64,000 bases of DNA from Buddleja alternifolia (GCA_019426215.1 CM033394.1:17318195-17382194), one strand, 5' to 3'. Positions 1 through 11,631 are shown, counted from the first letter of the stretch. Notes: generated from the sequence alone by a model not told the origin. Program-made: numbers and translations.

Positions 1-833
1 TCTGGCAGCCGTAGCCCCGTAGGACCACAGCCATAGGCCACGGATAAAAGAAGATGAAAATCTTTTGCCATATGTATTTTGTGATTGGGAAGATGGTAAT
101 AGAAGAAGTCACTGAACCTTTAAAAGTCAGTTATATGATGGTTCAAGAGTTGTTCCATTGATCTTTGGAAAATTGACTAAAGGTGGAAAATTATGTTATA
201 AATGAATTCTGGAATTCTGCTTGTTTATGGATGATAATTTTCTTCGTTCCTGTGTATTCATGACTAATATACGGATATCATGATTGGACTATGGCTCATA
301 ACTCTGATTGAATTCATATATATGCACTGGACTCTGACCTTATAGCCCGAGTTGCATCCATAATTGATGTATGTATTCCAACTTAACGTTGGAATAGAAG
401 TCCTAGATAAATACAAGAGAAAGGTACATGTTGGTAATGATCATTTAAGCTTTTGTATTGTATTGTCAAATACTAATTAAGTACAGTAATTATTTTGAAT
501 GAAAGCATATGTCTAAAGGAAGAATATTACGAACATAGGTATTCTCATCCAAGTTTTCTTTTTAATTGTGTAGAAATTATTACACTGATATATACACACA
601 AAGTGGGATTCGAATTTAAGACCTCTTAAATTTATAAGCATTGGATCTCAATCTTGGGTAAAAGATCTCATCATCCTCTATCCTTTATAATTTTGACTCG
701 GACATTAATAAAAGGCGAAAGTAGAGGCATTGTTGCCCAAAGTAAAGACCAATCTACATAAAAACTTTCCACAAAACTATATACAAAATCAAAAATGTTA
801 CATCCACACCATTTTCTTCATGGAAACAATGAA

Positions 834-1783
834 TCACTTCCTAATAACATATTCTTCACCCGACTCATGATCAATATGTTTAATCCACCTCCTTCCACCA
901 CCCTTCCCCTTGCCGGAACTTCCACCGGCCGCACCAACATGCGTAATATCCAAACCCTCCCCGACCGGCAAAAACACCGACCTCACAATCCTCGACTTCC
1001 CGTCCAACACACTACGCCACCTGAAATCCGAGGCTGCTCTTGAGTTCGCATTCTTACATATTAAAACGGCACCCCTTTGACCTAATTTAACCACCCTTAG
1101 TATTCTAGCAAAGTCGTCACTCCGACAATCCATTACTAGAAAGTCGATCCCTTCTAATCCTTCCACGGCTTCTTGAGGCTCACCGATGAGTATTTCTGGA
1201 TCCGAAGAATGGCCGGATTGGATCATGGATTGTGTATACTCGGTCTTTGACTCTTCGTCGGGTACTATACAAATGTGTCGTCCTCCTGTATGGTGTGTGG
1301 CTACAGCCAGGCCGATGCTGGTGGCGATGGAACCGCCCCGGGACCATGTTTCGACGACTAGCTTTGCGTTCCATCCGGCTGCCATGGCTGATACCATTTC
1401 TGCTACACCTGATTCTTTGATAAGTTCACACTGTATATCATGAAAATTAAAGAAAATGAGCAAATTATTAATTTCTCCTGAAAAAGGAACAACATGGAAA
1501 TAAACTATAATAAAGACTTTTACGAAATGGGTTTTAGGCTTTTTGTGAAATTAAGGTTGATAACTATGGTGCAACGTTTGAAATAAGATCATATTTTGAA
1601 AATGATTTCGGGGAAATATTTTCAGAAAATATTCAAAATTAATCAAACATGTTTTCTCCTTGAAGGAGTTCATTTATTTTGCAGAAATGAATCAAAAATA
1701 GGCCATCTTTGTTGAAAACTTACCGATTTTACGGTATCAATGTAAGCTTTTGAGGCTGTTTCTGGAGACCAAACTAGCTTCAT
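834..1783 (-). CDS. DUF1442 family protein, two exons, 218 aa
   Basis: Exon 1 is 1783-1724 (20 codons, starting MKLVWSPETASKAYIDTVKS) and exon 2 is 1430-834 (198 codons plus stop). The intron has a GTAAGT donor at 1723-1718 and an AG acceptor at 1432-1431, and splicing is in phase 0. An open frame that reads into the intron from 1463 lacks the family's conserved N-terminus, so the spliced start is preferred. The product matches the plant DUF1442 family: SPETASKAY start, CELIKESGVAE, GWNAKLVVE, an SRGG-xATSIGLAVA stretch and HTGGRHICIVPDE. These proteins have a methyltransferase-like fold, but I know of no established reaction. The C-terminus is glycine- and lysine-rich (about residues 185-205). 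There is no signal peptide or membrane segment. The gene looks intact, with no frameshift or premature stop. It is the only clear host gene left of the transposon nest. Confidence 0.9.
1431..1723 (-). other. intron of the DUF1442 gene
   Basis: A 293-bp AT-rich intron between the two coding exons, with canonical GT-AG ends. I saw no repeat or embedded element in it. Confidence 0.85.
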
Positions 1784-1925
1784 TTTTTTGTTCTAAACCT
1801 CTTCTTTTTGGTTGTTGTACAAGTTTTTTAACTTCTTTTTCTTGTTCTTCAAGTTGTGCTTGTCTTTGCCCTCTAAGGTCAAAGTGCTGAATGATGCAAT
1901 GCAATATGTATGTATCAAAATTGGG

Positions 1926-1934
1926 TATTTAAAT
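1926..1934 (-). promoter_or_regulatory. possible TATA-like element of the DUF1442 gene
   Basis: On the minus strand this reads ATTTAAATA, about 145 bp upstream of the start codon. That fits a plant core promoter with a 5' leader of roughly 100 bp. It is only a short AT-rich match in an AT-rich region. Confidence 0.3.
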
Positions 1935-3299
1935 GATGAGACAGAAAAAGAGCAGAGTTTGAAAATGTCTATGTCAAAACCATTGACATTAATCCAGACA
2001 TATCCAACGTGTGGATTTGTATTGAACTGGATTTCAAGTATTCTAATTAACTGTTGCTTTTCTGTACCCGACCACAATTATAATATTATTTTAAAAATAT
2101 TTTATTAAGATTACTTTAATGATAGGCAATCTGATGCTCTATTCATGCAAGCAAATTTCAAGATTAGTACTACGGATATGATCATTACTTTTGTCTTAAT
2201 TACTTCCACGCATGTATTTTCCTTTTATTTATTGTGTAATCCCTATTGTTTTGCCAAGTATTATCTTATAATTATTATCATGTAATTACCTCTAAAGATT
2301 TTCGTGAAAAGAAAGTAAATAAATAAACACCATACATTACCCCAAAATAACTATAGGATAAAGATAACAAAGCGGAAAATCGTTCTTGTATTAATGTCTC
2401 CCTAAGCTATGTGAAATGTCACGTTACATGTTTGATCATAAGTTTTGGAAGTTTCCTATATCTTTTTTCATCTCACAGGATAAGTTCATTTTACTTTTAG
2501 TATCACGATTTACATGATTTTACTTTTGGTCACGGTATTTGGAAAATAATGCAAAGTTGATCCTTTTGCCAAAGAAAGTTGATTTTGAACTTTGTATTCT
2601 GTTAAAAATTAACAGTACATTCTACTAGTAATTGCAAGCAACTTGCCCCTTGAACTACTCAACTCGTAACAAATTAAATACTCCCCTAAATAAATTTTTG
2701 TATCATATACGTCCTTGTCTTAGAGTTCCTGACCTAGTATTCACCAAACTGGACCTGTGCAGCCTACTTTTTGACATCTCCCACCCCACCTCGAATCAGA
2801 AACCTGTCGGGTCCTACCTTGGAGACCCGATGTACATTGGAACCCGATTGACATTTTCTTAAAACTCCTTCTTATTTTGGTTTTGCTTATGAATTGAATT
2901 TTAAAATGCCAAAAGTTCAAAGTTTAAAATTATACAAGGTGGGTTAGGGTATTGGTGTGATTTTTCCAAAAAATAAAGGAAAAATATGTTAAAGGTATTA
3001 GTTACAATGCACAATTATGGAGCGGGATAAGTGTTCATGTAGCGTATAAGGGGGTGTTTGATACAAATCGTGTAGTTTGTTAGGCAAGTTGTAATTTCGA
3101 ATATTTATGTCGTTAGTTTCTCATGGAATATAAAGCCCATGACCAACAATATTTGATGAAAGGAGACTTTGCAATATTTTCCAAATATATTGAGGCTAAA
3201 ACTATAATCTTGTAATACGTGGGATTAAAAAGAAAACCGGTCTAACTTGTGAAAGGCAAAATATCTATTTTTCTAATATGATCATAAGCTCTGTAAGTT

Positions 3300-3392
3300 T
3301 GTTAACAAAATATAAAATTTGACATTGAAAACTTTCTAACAAAATTTAATATCTAACGAAGTTTTCTAATAAAATGTAATATATGACGTTCA
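3300..3392. repeat. short degenerate tandem repeat
   Basis: About three imperfect copies of a roughly 30-35-bp unit built on TTCTAACAAAATTTAATATC. The copies differ by several substitutions. No function is evident. Confidence 0.4.
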
Positions 3393-4229
3393 AACATCCT
3401 TGTCCAACGTGGTAATAATATTTGTTTAATCTAAGGTCTCATTGATATCTATGTCATTTTCAGGACTCAAAAAATTTGAAGAAGTCATAGTTATTTATAT
3501 GATATGATCATATAGGATTCGTCATATAACAGTTGTTATGATCATATGGGGATTTAGAATCTCAAAACTCCTAATAACTATTATAGTGGTTCATGGTTTG
3601 ACAAGAATTCTAGTAGAAAATCTTTAACTTTCTAAATTCAAATCATAATAAAGAACTATGTTGTTTATACCACTTGTTACAGATGTAGCATTACAAGATG
3701 AATTGCGACAAGAATTAAACAAGCATAAAAGATGTCAACATAAAATTTTAACATGATTCGGCATGTTGCCAACTCCAAATCTACATCCTTATTTCTCAGA
3801 GTCAATCAATCAACTATAAGTTGAATTCTCCTATTTATAATAGTAAAACAAGCCATAACCCTATCAAACTAAGAAACACAATCCTAGTCAAGAAAGGAAC
3901 AATTTATATCGCACTAGGAAACAATCCCAACGAAAAATAAGCCCCAAAAGAGGGAAATCGCTCAAAGCGGACTCTACTCTAGTCCCGTCATTGTACGACG
4001 CAAAATATTGGCACTGTAGCACGACCCAGGCAACCTTTGCTGCCATGGCCTTGCGGCGCCAACCACTTCTACGCTCAGGGGTGGCCTCCTGCTAGCCCCG
4101 GTGTTTTAGGCACCTACTTGGTTCCATCTTGACTTTATTCTTGACTCCTGATTATTTTGAACTCACTCTACTAAACCACACCAGATCTTCCATTGCAAAA
4201 TGGTGTTGCATTTTATATTACATTTCATG

Positions 4230-4579
4230 TGTTAAAATAGGCACAGGCCCAATTCAGCTCTTTTGGGCCCAATCATCTTCTTGCCCAGTTTGTCCTCTAG
4301 AGCCTGTTACAATAGACAAGCTCTCGGCCCATCAACTTATGTTCCATCAGCTTATTAGTTCCTGTATAAATAGATAGTTGAGTTAGGGTTTGGATCATTC
4401 ATTATTTTTATCAATCTTTATTTCTCTCTGGTGTAATATTTAAAAGCAGCAAGAAACTTTTTCTTCTTCCTTTTGCGTTGCCTCCTTAGCGCCGCCTGTT
4501 AGTTAGCCGTGAGATTTCCGGCTTTGTAGTTTCCTATTATTTTTTTCGCATACAAGTTCAATAAAGTCTGTTTTTATCA
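4230..4579 (+). repeat. 5' LTR of the old copia element
   Basis: A 350-bp repeat with TG...CA ends. It matches 42181-42519 along its length, with scattered substitutions and a small indel near 4338-4351 (absent from the 3' copy). It contains a TATA box (TATAAATAG, 4365-4373) and a poly(A)-type AATAAA at 4560-4565. The 3' LTR has GG where TG is expected, probably from mutation or slippage of the adjacent G-run. Confidence 0.88.
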
Positions 4580-4591
4580 TGGTATCAGAGC
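4580..4591 (+). other. primer binding site (initiator Met tRNA type)
   Basis: TGGTATCAGAGC directly abuts the LTR. This is the usual plant copia primer site complementary to the 3' end of initiator tRNA-Met. Confidence 0.88.
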
Positions 4592-5502
4592 ATATGTTTC
4601 TTATCCTTGTTCGTTGATCGTTCTTGGGTTTGTTTTTCTTCACACTATTGAGTCACAGCTGTATTCATCGATTTGATTCGGTTAAGTGAGACATATTGGC
4701 AGTTTTTTCCGTTGTTCCGTCCGTTTAATGTGTCGATTCGATTTTGTGGGTTCTTTGGCAGTAGCCTTCTCGGCTGATTCGTGATATCTTTGGTTTTTTC
4801 TATGTTTTTCTTAACAAAACGCGGCTGTTTTCGTATCGTTCTTTTTTCTTTAAGTTTTTTTGCTTTTTTCAACTTGGATCTGGACTTTAGCACCGAAGAT
4901 CTGAATAGATCTATTCGGATAGTTTCGATCTATATTTTTTGGTGTTTTCTTCTCTAGGATCCATAGATGATTTTAGCAGATGTCGCCCTTTGTTTTCGTG
5001 TAGAGTCTAGATCTAGATCTCACGAATCAGATCTGATTAGATTTGGTTGATTTTGATGATTGTGGATCAGATCTGATCTCCTCACGAAAAATCTGCTTAG
5101 TTCTTCATTTTCTTGTAGTTTGTTGTTATGTTTTTTCTTTCGTTTCACTTACACGCTTGTTTTTCTTGTTTCAGGCGTGCAAGCCACTAATTCGGGCCCT
5201 TTCTTGGCTACTGATTGTCAAAATAGTGACAGTAATCACTTGGTCTACTGTTCACTTCCATTTCGCGTCATCATCTGTTCTTGTGATGCTCCTTAGATTT
5301 TCTCTGTGTTTTTTTCAAAACAAAAAGTCAGAGGTATTTTGGCTAATAACTCTCCGATCCGTGTATCGGTCTCTTGCATCGTGTTGGATTTTCTATTTTT
5401 CGATCTGTGTATCGGCTTAATTGTTTTGTGTGTGCGTTGCTGGCTTTTGTGTTACCTGATCTGTGCATCAGGTTTGTGTGTGTTACCTTGTCATTTTTGT
5501 CT

Positions 5503-6343
5503 ATGACGACTGATCCTAAAAAATCTGCAGAGAATTCTCCTCCTGTGTGCACATCAAACCTTGATATTAATAATCTTTTGTATTTGCTTCCGTCTGATTC
5601 GACTAATTCCAACTTAATACAATACCAGTTAAATGGGTATAATAACTATACTGTGTGGAGTAGGGCAATGACAATATCTTTAATTGGTAAAAACAAATAA
5701 GGGTTTGTTCTAGGCTCTGTTCCTTACCCCGATGATGATGTTTTGCGAAATCAGTGGGATCGTTGTAATGTAGTCGTTTTGTCTTGGATTCTTAATTCTG
5801 TGTTAAAAGAAATCTATGTAAGCCTTGTGTTTGCCTCTAAAGCTTCTGATGTATGGTCAGAATTGAAATTAACATATAACAAGGTAGATGGTTCTAGAAT
5901 TTTTAATCTCCACCAAGACATTTCTAAAATTACCCAGGGTTCAGACTCTATTGCTATATATTACTCAAAATTGAAATTGCTCTGGGATGAATACTCTGCT
6001 TTGACTGCTTTACCTACTTGTACATGTGCTTCCTCTGTTATGCTTGTTAAACTTGAAGTTTGTGCAGTTTCTCCTGGGTTTAAATGAAACATATCTGCAT
6101 ATTAGGAGTCAAATTCTAATGAAAGACCCTCTACCTAATGTGATGCAAACATTAAATATCGTTTCTCAAGAAGAGACTCACAGAAGTAGTTCTTTAAATG
6201 GTTCTTCTGATAAAACTGCATCTGTGTTTTTAACTAAAGGTTCTTCTAAACCCAATGTTAGAAATCCCAATCTTTCTTGTAAGCATTGTGGTGGTATTGG
6301 CCACACTATTGACAAATGTTTTAAACTGCATGGTTTTCCATAA
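5503..6343 (+). pseudogene. copia gag, degenerate (old element)
   Basis: The start codon at 5503 opens a gag-like frame. It reads about 65 codons to a TAA at 5698, continues in the same frame to about 6080, then shifts frame. The middle part (WSELK, YYSKLKLLWDEY) is typical of the plant copia gag capsid region. A CCHC zinc knuckle, CKHCGGIGHTIDKC, lies near 6280-6321. The protein would form the virus-like particle coat. At least one nonsense codon, one frameshift and a stop after the knuckle make it non-functional. Confidence 0.82.
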
Positions 6344-6393
6344 AAAATAAGGGGCAGAAAGGTAATAATAATTGGAATCAAAACAACTCTAAA

Positions 6394-7151
6394 GTGCTTA
6401 ACTCTATTGTTGTAGAAACAACTGTTTCAGATCAGTTTGTTTCTCCTGAACTGGTAATAACTCCTGGCATTTTCAACCAACTTCTAAAACTTTTGGATGA
6501 GCAAAAGGATATAGAAAATATTAAAGCTAATATGGTAGGTTTATCTTCTTATTCTCTTTCCTGCAATTTAAATGAAAATGGGTGGGTGATAGATTCTGGG
6601 GCTATTGATCATATGGTGTGCCCTACGAATGGGCATTTTGATTTGCTTATTGTTGATAATATGAATATCAAATTACCTAATGGTTTATGTGTTAAAGTTC
6701 CTTGTTTTGGCAAATTGGAGCTTATTTCTGGTATTGTCTTGCAAAATGTGCTTTTCATTCCTGATTTCAAATTCAATTTGTTATCTGTTTCCAAACTGAT
6801 GCGTGATAGTGATTGCTGTATAAATTTCTCTAAGAGCACGTGTGTTTTCCATGACTCTCAAACTGGAAGGTTCCTGGGGACTGGTGAACAAAGAGGAGGA
6901 CTTTACTTCTTTGCTCCATCCAAACCTGGTTCTATTTCTTTTGTTAATAATGTTTCTTCTTTTACTGTATGGCATGCTAGACTTGGTCACCCTTCTAATA
7001 AAGTTTTAAAAATGCTGAAATCTGATCTTTCATTTGATGGATCGTTTAACTCATCACCTTGTGAGATTTGTCACCGATCTAAGCAAACGAGAGAACACTT
7101 TTTGCTTAGTAGTCACAAAACCAATTCTATATTTTCTCTTGTTCACGCTGA
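6394..7151 (+). pseudogene. copia protease and integrase start (old element), cut by insertion
   Basis: This frame carries the aspartic protease motif VIDSGAIDHM (catalytic DSG, near 6588-6617). The GAG-pre-integrase zinc region follows: WHARLGHPS, then CEICHRSKQTR, near 6969-7092. The integrase begins at HAD (7144-7152) and is interrupted there by the gag-only copia element. The last codons of the open frame, about 22, are LTR sequence. The integrase resumes at 13239 after the duplicated GCTGA. Confidence 0.85.
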
Positions 7152-8758
7152 TGTTAGAGTAAATGCCCTCGAATGCCATAAAGAGGATAGATTTATAGAG
7201 CATAAACATTGTAACTAAACTATGGTTTTTCTATTAATATAAGGTAGTTGATTGTTGTTTTCTTATAGGCATTTATAAGGTGTGAATAAACAACGTAAAG
7301 TCCTTGATGATAAGGCGAACCTTCTACCTCCTATGGGATAGGAGGAAAGGCACTAGAATGCTTTGACCCTTGACATCTAAAAGGGTTCGCAAGTCTAAGA
7401 AATATTGATTGGGCATCAATAGTGAATAAAGACTTGTATGATGTAAGTTTCGACAGAGAAAGAGCCAGTCGTACACTATGGAAGTGGTAGTGGGAACTTA
7501 TATCATAAACGTGTCAGTTGGACTGATATGTTCGAACACGGCTCGCATCAGTTCATCACATGGGTATTCACTTATTGACAGTCAATGATGAAACTGATAA
7601 GTAGTGATAGGTACGTGTGAACCTCTGACCTGAGAAATCGAGTTGAAGATGTACTTGTGAGATCAAGTCTGCCATTAGAGTAGTTAAATTCAAATCACCT
7701 ATTGGTGGAATCGACCTCGAAGTGCGACTTGATGGGCAAGTAGCATTGTTAACTGATTTGCAATATGGAATTTATTCTCTCATAAGTGAATGAGTAAAAT
7801 ATCCTATGCGATCATGAATAAGTGAGGATGAAAATCTTTGGCCAAAGAATTTAAATACCTCGACTTATTATGAGCTTAGGCATATGGTCAAGTAATATGA
7901 GTTTGACTTTAAACCATGACTCTTACTTGACTGGGATATAAGAATAAAAGGTTTATACACGTACGGTATTCACGGCGTAAAGGTTTGGAATGATCCTATT
8001 CATTCGTTCTCAATTGGGTTACGTTGTGAGCCACGAGACTGGCTAGGTGTCACTCACACCCCTTTGGATTCCTCCCAGTTGCCTTTTGAGACGAACCTAA
8101 AGAGTCACGCTTAAAGAAAGTGCAAAAGGAATAATATGGGAAAAAGACTTGAGAGAAATTCACAGCATTGGATGTCGTAATTAATTAATTAATTATTGGA
8201 TAATTTAATTAATTAATTAAATTAATGAGTTAATTAATTTCTTGGAGAAATTGAATTATAAATTAATTAGGAATTGAATTAATTGGATTATCAATTTATT
8301 TATTGGATAAATAAATTATCCGATTAATTAATTAGCAAGCAAGACAAAAGCCCGAAGGCTTCCGAGCCCACTAAGGGGCAGCCAAATGGACGCCCAAATA
8401 GGGCTCTTGCATGCTAATGTTATTGTTTCATAATGATATAAATATATCACAAGGTGAAAAATAACACAAGGCAACTTACATAACTTTCTCTCCAAGAAAA
8501 AGTCTCCCACCTCTCTCTCTCTCTCTCTCTAGCCGTCTTTGACAAGGAAGAAAGGAGGAGTTTTTCGTTTTTGATTCCGGCGTGACGAATTAGAGACGTT
8601 GGCAAATTCGGCGTTAGAGAAAAGGATCACGTTCAGAAATCAACATACGCGAGAACGGTAATCTTTCTATACACAATTAAACACGAGTATTAGAGATGAT
8701 TCGGGCTTTGGGAATTAAATTTACTTTCCGCTGCATTTTATTCGAATAGTTCCCAACA
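7152..8758 (+). repeat. 5' LTR of the gag-only copia element
   Basis: 1607 bp with TGTTAGAG...CCCAACA ends. It matches 11632-13233 and the solo LTR 18031-19637 throughout. It contains a strongly AT-rich TTAATTAA-type block near 8176-8335 and a (CT)n tract at about 8512-8531. Confidence 0.94.
8435..8448 (+). promoter_or_regulatory. putative TATA box in the long copia LTR
   Basis: GATATAAATATATC, conserved in the two other copies of this LTR. It sits some 60 bp upstream of a CT microsatellite, a common layout of plant LTR promoters. The transcription start is inferred, not shown. Confidence 0.45.
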
Positions 8759-8759
8759 G

Positions 8760-8772
8760 TGGTATCAGAGCC
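8760..8772 (+). other. primer binding site of the gag-only copia element
   Basis: TGGTATCAGAGCC, one base after the 5' LTR. It is complementary to the 3' end of initiator tRNA-Met. Confidence 0.9.
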
Positions 8773-10699
8773 AATCTCTGAATTCTGTGTTTAATTGCTT
8801 ATGTGATTGATTGTTTTTCTACGTTTTTGAGGCCTGCTTTGAACGTATTTTTCATATGAAAATATTCTGAATCGTGCTGCAGTTTCTTTAAGAAAGTTGT
8901 AGTTTAATGAGTTGCGAATCTGGGCATATAAATTTTATGAGAATCGGAAAAGTATAACCCCGACACGAGCGCGTAGCAAAAAGCGTGCGCAGTCGCGCAA
9001 TAGGATGCCTTTTCGGCCTCCCGTTGCTCACAAAGCGTGCGCACTGAGTGGGCCCCAATGCCCTGCCATTTCACGACACCGATCGGAGGAGCTGGCCGGA
9101 TGCTGGGCGTCCGGCCAAGCACGATTAAACCATGCGCTGGGCGCACGGCATACACTGTGCCATGCGCCCAGCGCACAGACCTGTTTCGAGGCCCGGGTTT
9201 TCTTGACTCGGGCCCTAATGGGTCGGGTTATATTTTCCTAAGGTTCAAATTTTAATTGAATTGGTGTTTGGGCTATTTTAGTTTTCCGGGTGGGTCAAAA
9301 GGATGATGCCACAGATTTAATTTAAAAGGGGGCCCAAATTGTTTTGATTAAAATTGTGGATAGTTCAATAAATTAGTTATTGGGCCTAATTAATTAATTT
9401 TGAATATGCCAATGGTTGGTAATTTAATTTTGATAAAATTAAGCCCAATATAGTTTTTATTGATCTTTATTTGAATGAAATAATTAATTAATAAACTCTT
9501 GGAAAATTTTATTTATTAATTTATTTATTTAAATAAAGAATTCTCATAAATAGGATTATTTTCATATGAATCAATAAAATTTGGAATTTTATTGTGGAAA
9601 TTAATTAAGTTGGACTAATTAATTAATCACCAACATAAGTGCTTTATTTATCGCGAGCATGTATTATGTGATGGTGACATATGTCTATGGGCTTAGGTTG
9701 CTTCTTTTGATTATGTATTTCTTTTGATGGGTTGTAAGGGCCGGTTTGAGCCCATTTTATTTTATTTCTAGATTTATGTATAGGTTTTAAATTACCTCTT
9801 GTAATAAATAGAAATAGAATAGGTCTTTCAAGATAGAGATCATGCAAAAGAAGAGGAACTTGGAGCCCACGAAGATTAGCTAGGCTTTTCTTTTTTCAAT
9901 TTTATGATGGTCCATTAGCTTGAGCCCTCTAGATAAAAGCCCATAAACATGTGTGTTATTTTATTGCTTTCGATGCATGTTCATTAGTTGTATGAAGCAT
10001 GTGTGTTATCAATATGCGTTATATAAATTGGTAAATGTGCAAAGTGAGACGAAATAAATGTTTTGAACATGAATTCTCCCAAACAAAAATAATACTAAGT
10101 TAGTAAGGGGTGCTAGGCATCCTTTCCCTCCACTAAACTTAATAAGATCAAGGATTAAATCCATATATGGCATCTTCCCAGTAAGTGGGGGTCATATATT
10201 ATGATTTAATTCTAGAATTTTATTAAGTGCATTGGATGCCTTAATCAAGACATATTTCATCCCAAATATCGTTAAAGGGTTGCAAGGTGAAATTCAAATG
10301 TTAGATTATGAGGAGTTAGTGGGAATGAACTTAGATAGTCCACATTACCAATAAATCGTTAAAGGGTTGCGGTATTTGTGGATTATGGGATAAATATGAT
10401 TGAACCGTCTATTTGATAGATTGATATTTGACATCACTTTAATTAAGTAATGGACCAAATATCGTTAAACGGTTGCCGTCCATTATATTAATTAAAGAAC
10501 TCAATCCCCACTACGAAGTTTTCATCAACGATCGCTTCCGTCATTTCACAGTGGGAGTGTGGAATTTTGAAAAATGCAGTGGGAGCCAAGTTATAAGTCG
10601 AAGTCCTTGATTTTAAACTTGGTCTTAGTTTAGTTCAATAATCTAATTAAGTCTGGCTTATTTTCTGCAGTTATTTGTTTTATCTCTCTCAATTTCAAA
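8773..10699 (+). other. long untranslated leader of the gag-only copia element
   Basis: About 1.9 kb between primer site and gag with no convincing coding frame. It includes a GC-rich island (about 8955-9230) inside otherwise AT-rich DNA; that island holds the hairpin listed separately. Several short overlapping frames in the island are by-products of its composition. Around 10262-10480 the phrase ATCGTTAAAGGGTTGC recurs three times with small changes. Confidence 0.6.
9133..9175 (+). repeat. strong hairpin in the retroelement leader
   Basis: A perfect 13-bp inverted repeat: TGCGCTGGGCGCA at 9133-9145 and its complement at 9163-9175. A further GGCA/TGCC pairing lies inside it, with a 7-nt loop (TACACTG, 9051-9057 offset to 9151-9157). 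It lies in the RNA leader between primer site and gag, where retroelement packaging or dimerisation signals are often found. That role is inference. Confidence 0.7.
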
Positions 10700-11509
10700 A
10701 TGACAAACAACCCACTTTCCGTTTTACTCGAAAAGAATATCCTTACCGGACCCAACTACGTGGATTGGCTAAGGAATTTGAGAATAGTTCTCAATATGGA
10801 GTCTCTAGGATACGTGTTGGACGCTGATATCCCTGCTTCACCTGCCAGAACACGTGGCAATGAGGAAGAAGTCCAAGCTCATGAAAAATGGGTAAAGGGC
10901 GACGTTCGAGTGCGTGGGTACCTTCTTGGCTCTATGACGAATGAGCTACAGAGGTCCCACGACAAGATGACCACAGCGTGGGCTATCTTGGCGCAATTGG
11001 TCGAGCTCTATGGTGAGCACAGTAGGACTGCTAGATATGAAATATCTAAAGAGCTCTTCGGATCCAAAATGAGAGAAGGGGAGAAGGTTGGGGATCATGT
11101 CCTCAAAATGATATCGAGGATCGAGAGATTGGAAGCTCTCGATTTTACAATGAACCCACAACTTCAGACTGATCTTATCTTGCAGTCCCTTCCTGATTCT
11201 TTTTCCCAATTCGTCATGAACTTCAATTGCAATGAGATTGAATGCAACTTAGCTAGGCTAATGAATAAATTAATCACTGCACAATCTCAATTGAAGCCCA
11301 AGGGAAAAGAGACTGCCTTGGTTATCACTTCTGGGCCCAGACGGGCGAAGAATAAGAAGAGAAAAACCAAGAAAAAGGCTGGCGAGCTTGGAGCTCAGGG
11401 TGGTGTCGATAAAGGAAAAGGGAAAGCTCCTGTGATTCGCAAGCGAAAGGGGCCAGAAAAGACAGACAGATGCCTACACTGCGGTGAGCTGGGCCATTGG
11501 AGAAAATAG
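10700..11509 (+). CDS. copia gag protein, 269 aa, truncated at the zinc knuckle
   Basis: An uninterrupted 269-codon frame starting MTNNPLSVLLEKN. The order is N-terminal gag region with GPNYVDWLRNLRIVL (about residues 18-32), the UBN2-type capsid domain (about 50-190, with WAILAQLVELYGE and LILQSLPDSF), and a basic K/R-rich stretch (about 208-256). It ends in the first half of a CCHC knuckle (CLHCGELGHWRK) and stops at TAG 11507-11509. The last knuckle cysteine and all of pol are gone because the frame joins RNase H DNA at the deletion point. It would encode the particle protein, and lacking mutations it may still be expressed. Confidence 0.88.
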   Translation: MTNNPLSVLLEKNILTGPNYVDWLRNLRIVLNMESLGYVLDADIPASPARTRGNEEEVQAHEKWVKGDVRVRGYLLGSMTNELQRSHDKMTTAWAILAQLVELYGEHSRTARYEISKELFGSKMREGEKVGDHVLKMISRIERLEALDFTMNPQLQTDLILQSLPDSFSQFVMNFNCNEIECNLARLMNKLITAQSQLKPKGKETALVITSGPRRAKNKKRKTKKKAGELGAQGGVDKGKGKAPVIRKRKGPEKTDRCLHCGELGHWRK

Positions 11510-11610
11510 CCTCAGCCGACAATGTCGCTGATCCATTGACCAAGCCATTGGCACAGGCGGTGCTGGAAAAATATCTTGAAAAGATGGGCATTAACTACCA
11601 CAGCAAATGA
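11503..11610 (+). pseudogene. residual C-terminus of copia RNase H
   Basis: In a frame different from gag, this encodes the tail of an RNase H: KIASADNVADPLTKPL, then about 20 residues to TGA at 11608. The same tail occurs near 63567-63618 in the longer copia element. It fixes the right edge of the internal deletion. Confidence 0.85.
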
Positions 11611-11616
11611 CATTGA

Positions 11617-11631
11617 GTGCAAGTGGGAGAT
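11617..11631 (+). other. polypurine tract of the gag-only copia element
   Basis: The purine-rich AAGTGGGAGATT stretch directly abuts the 3' LTR start. This is the usual plus-strand primer position. Confidence 0.75.

Larger units (their letters stand above)
1784..4229. other. intergenic region, no supported gene
   Basis: AT-rich sequence between the DUF1442 gene and the old copia element. The two longest opposed frames near 1793-2108 overlap each other, have biased low-complexity composition and match no family I know. Around 3660-4130 the text resembles a decayed LTR-type leader on the minus strand (a phrase like that in the LTR at 58037-58448), but I could not find ends. The terms GGGTGTTTGAT near 3053 and ATCAAACATCC-like text near 3390 hint at a degenerate MITE without a clear TSD. 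Confidence 0.5.

Noticed and set aside
32..112. Open stretch ending DENLLPYVFCDWEDGNRRSH then TGA, possibly a last exon of a gene to the left
   Set aside because: Only about 27 codons, with no convincing acceptor and no family recognised; the upstream sequence is outside the window.
1793..2108. Two overlapping opposed open frames upstream of the DUF1442 gene
   Set aside because: AT-rich, low-complexity, fully overlapping on both strands, no known motif; they lie in the likely promoter and leader.
8904..9255. Three overlapping frames in the GC-rich part of the retroelement leader
   Set aside because: Produced by GC-rich composition and the hairpin; no domain, no conservation evidence.
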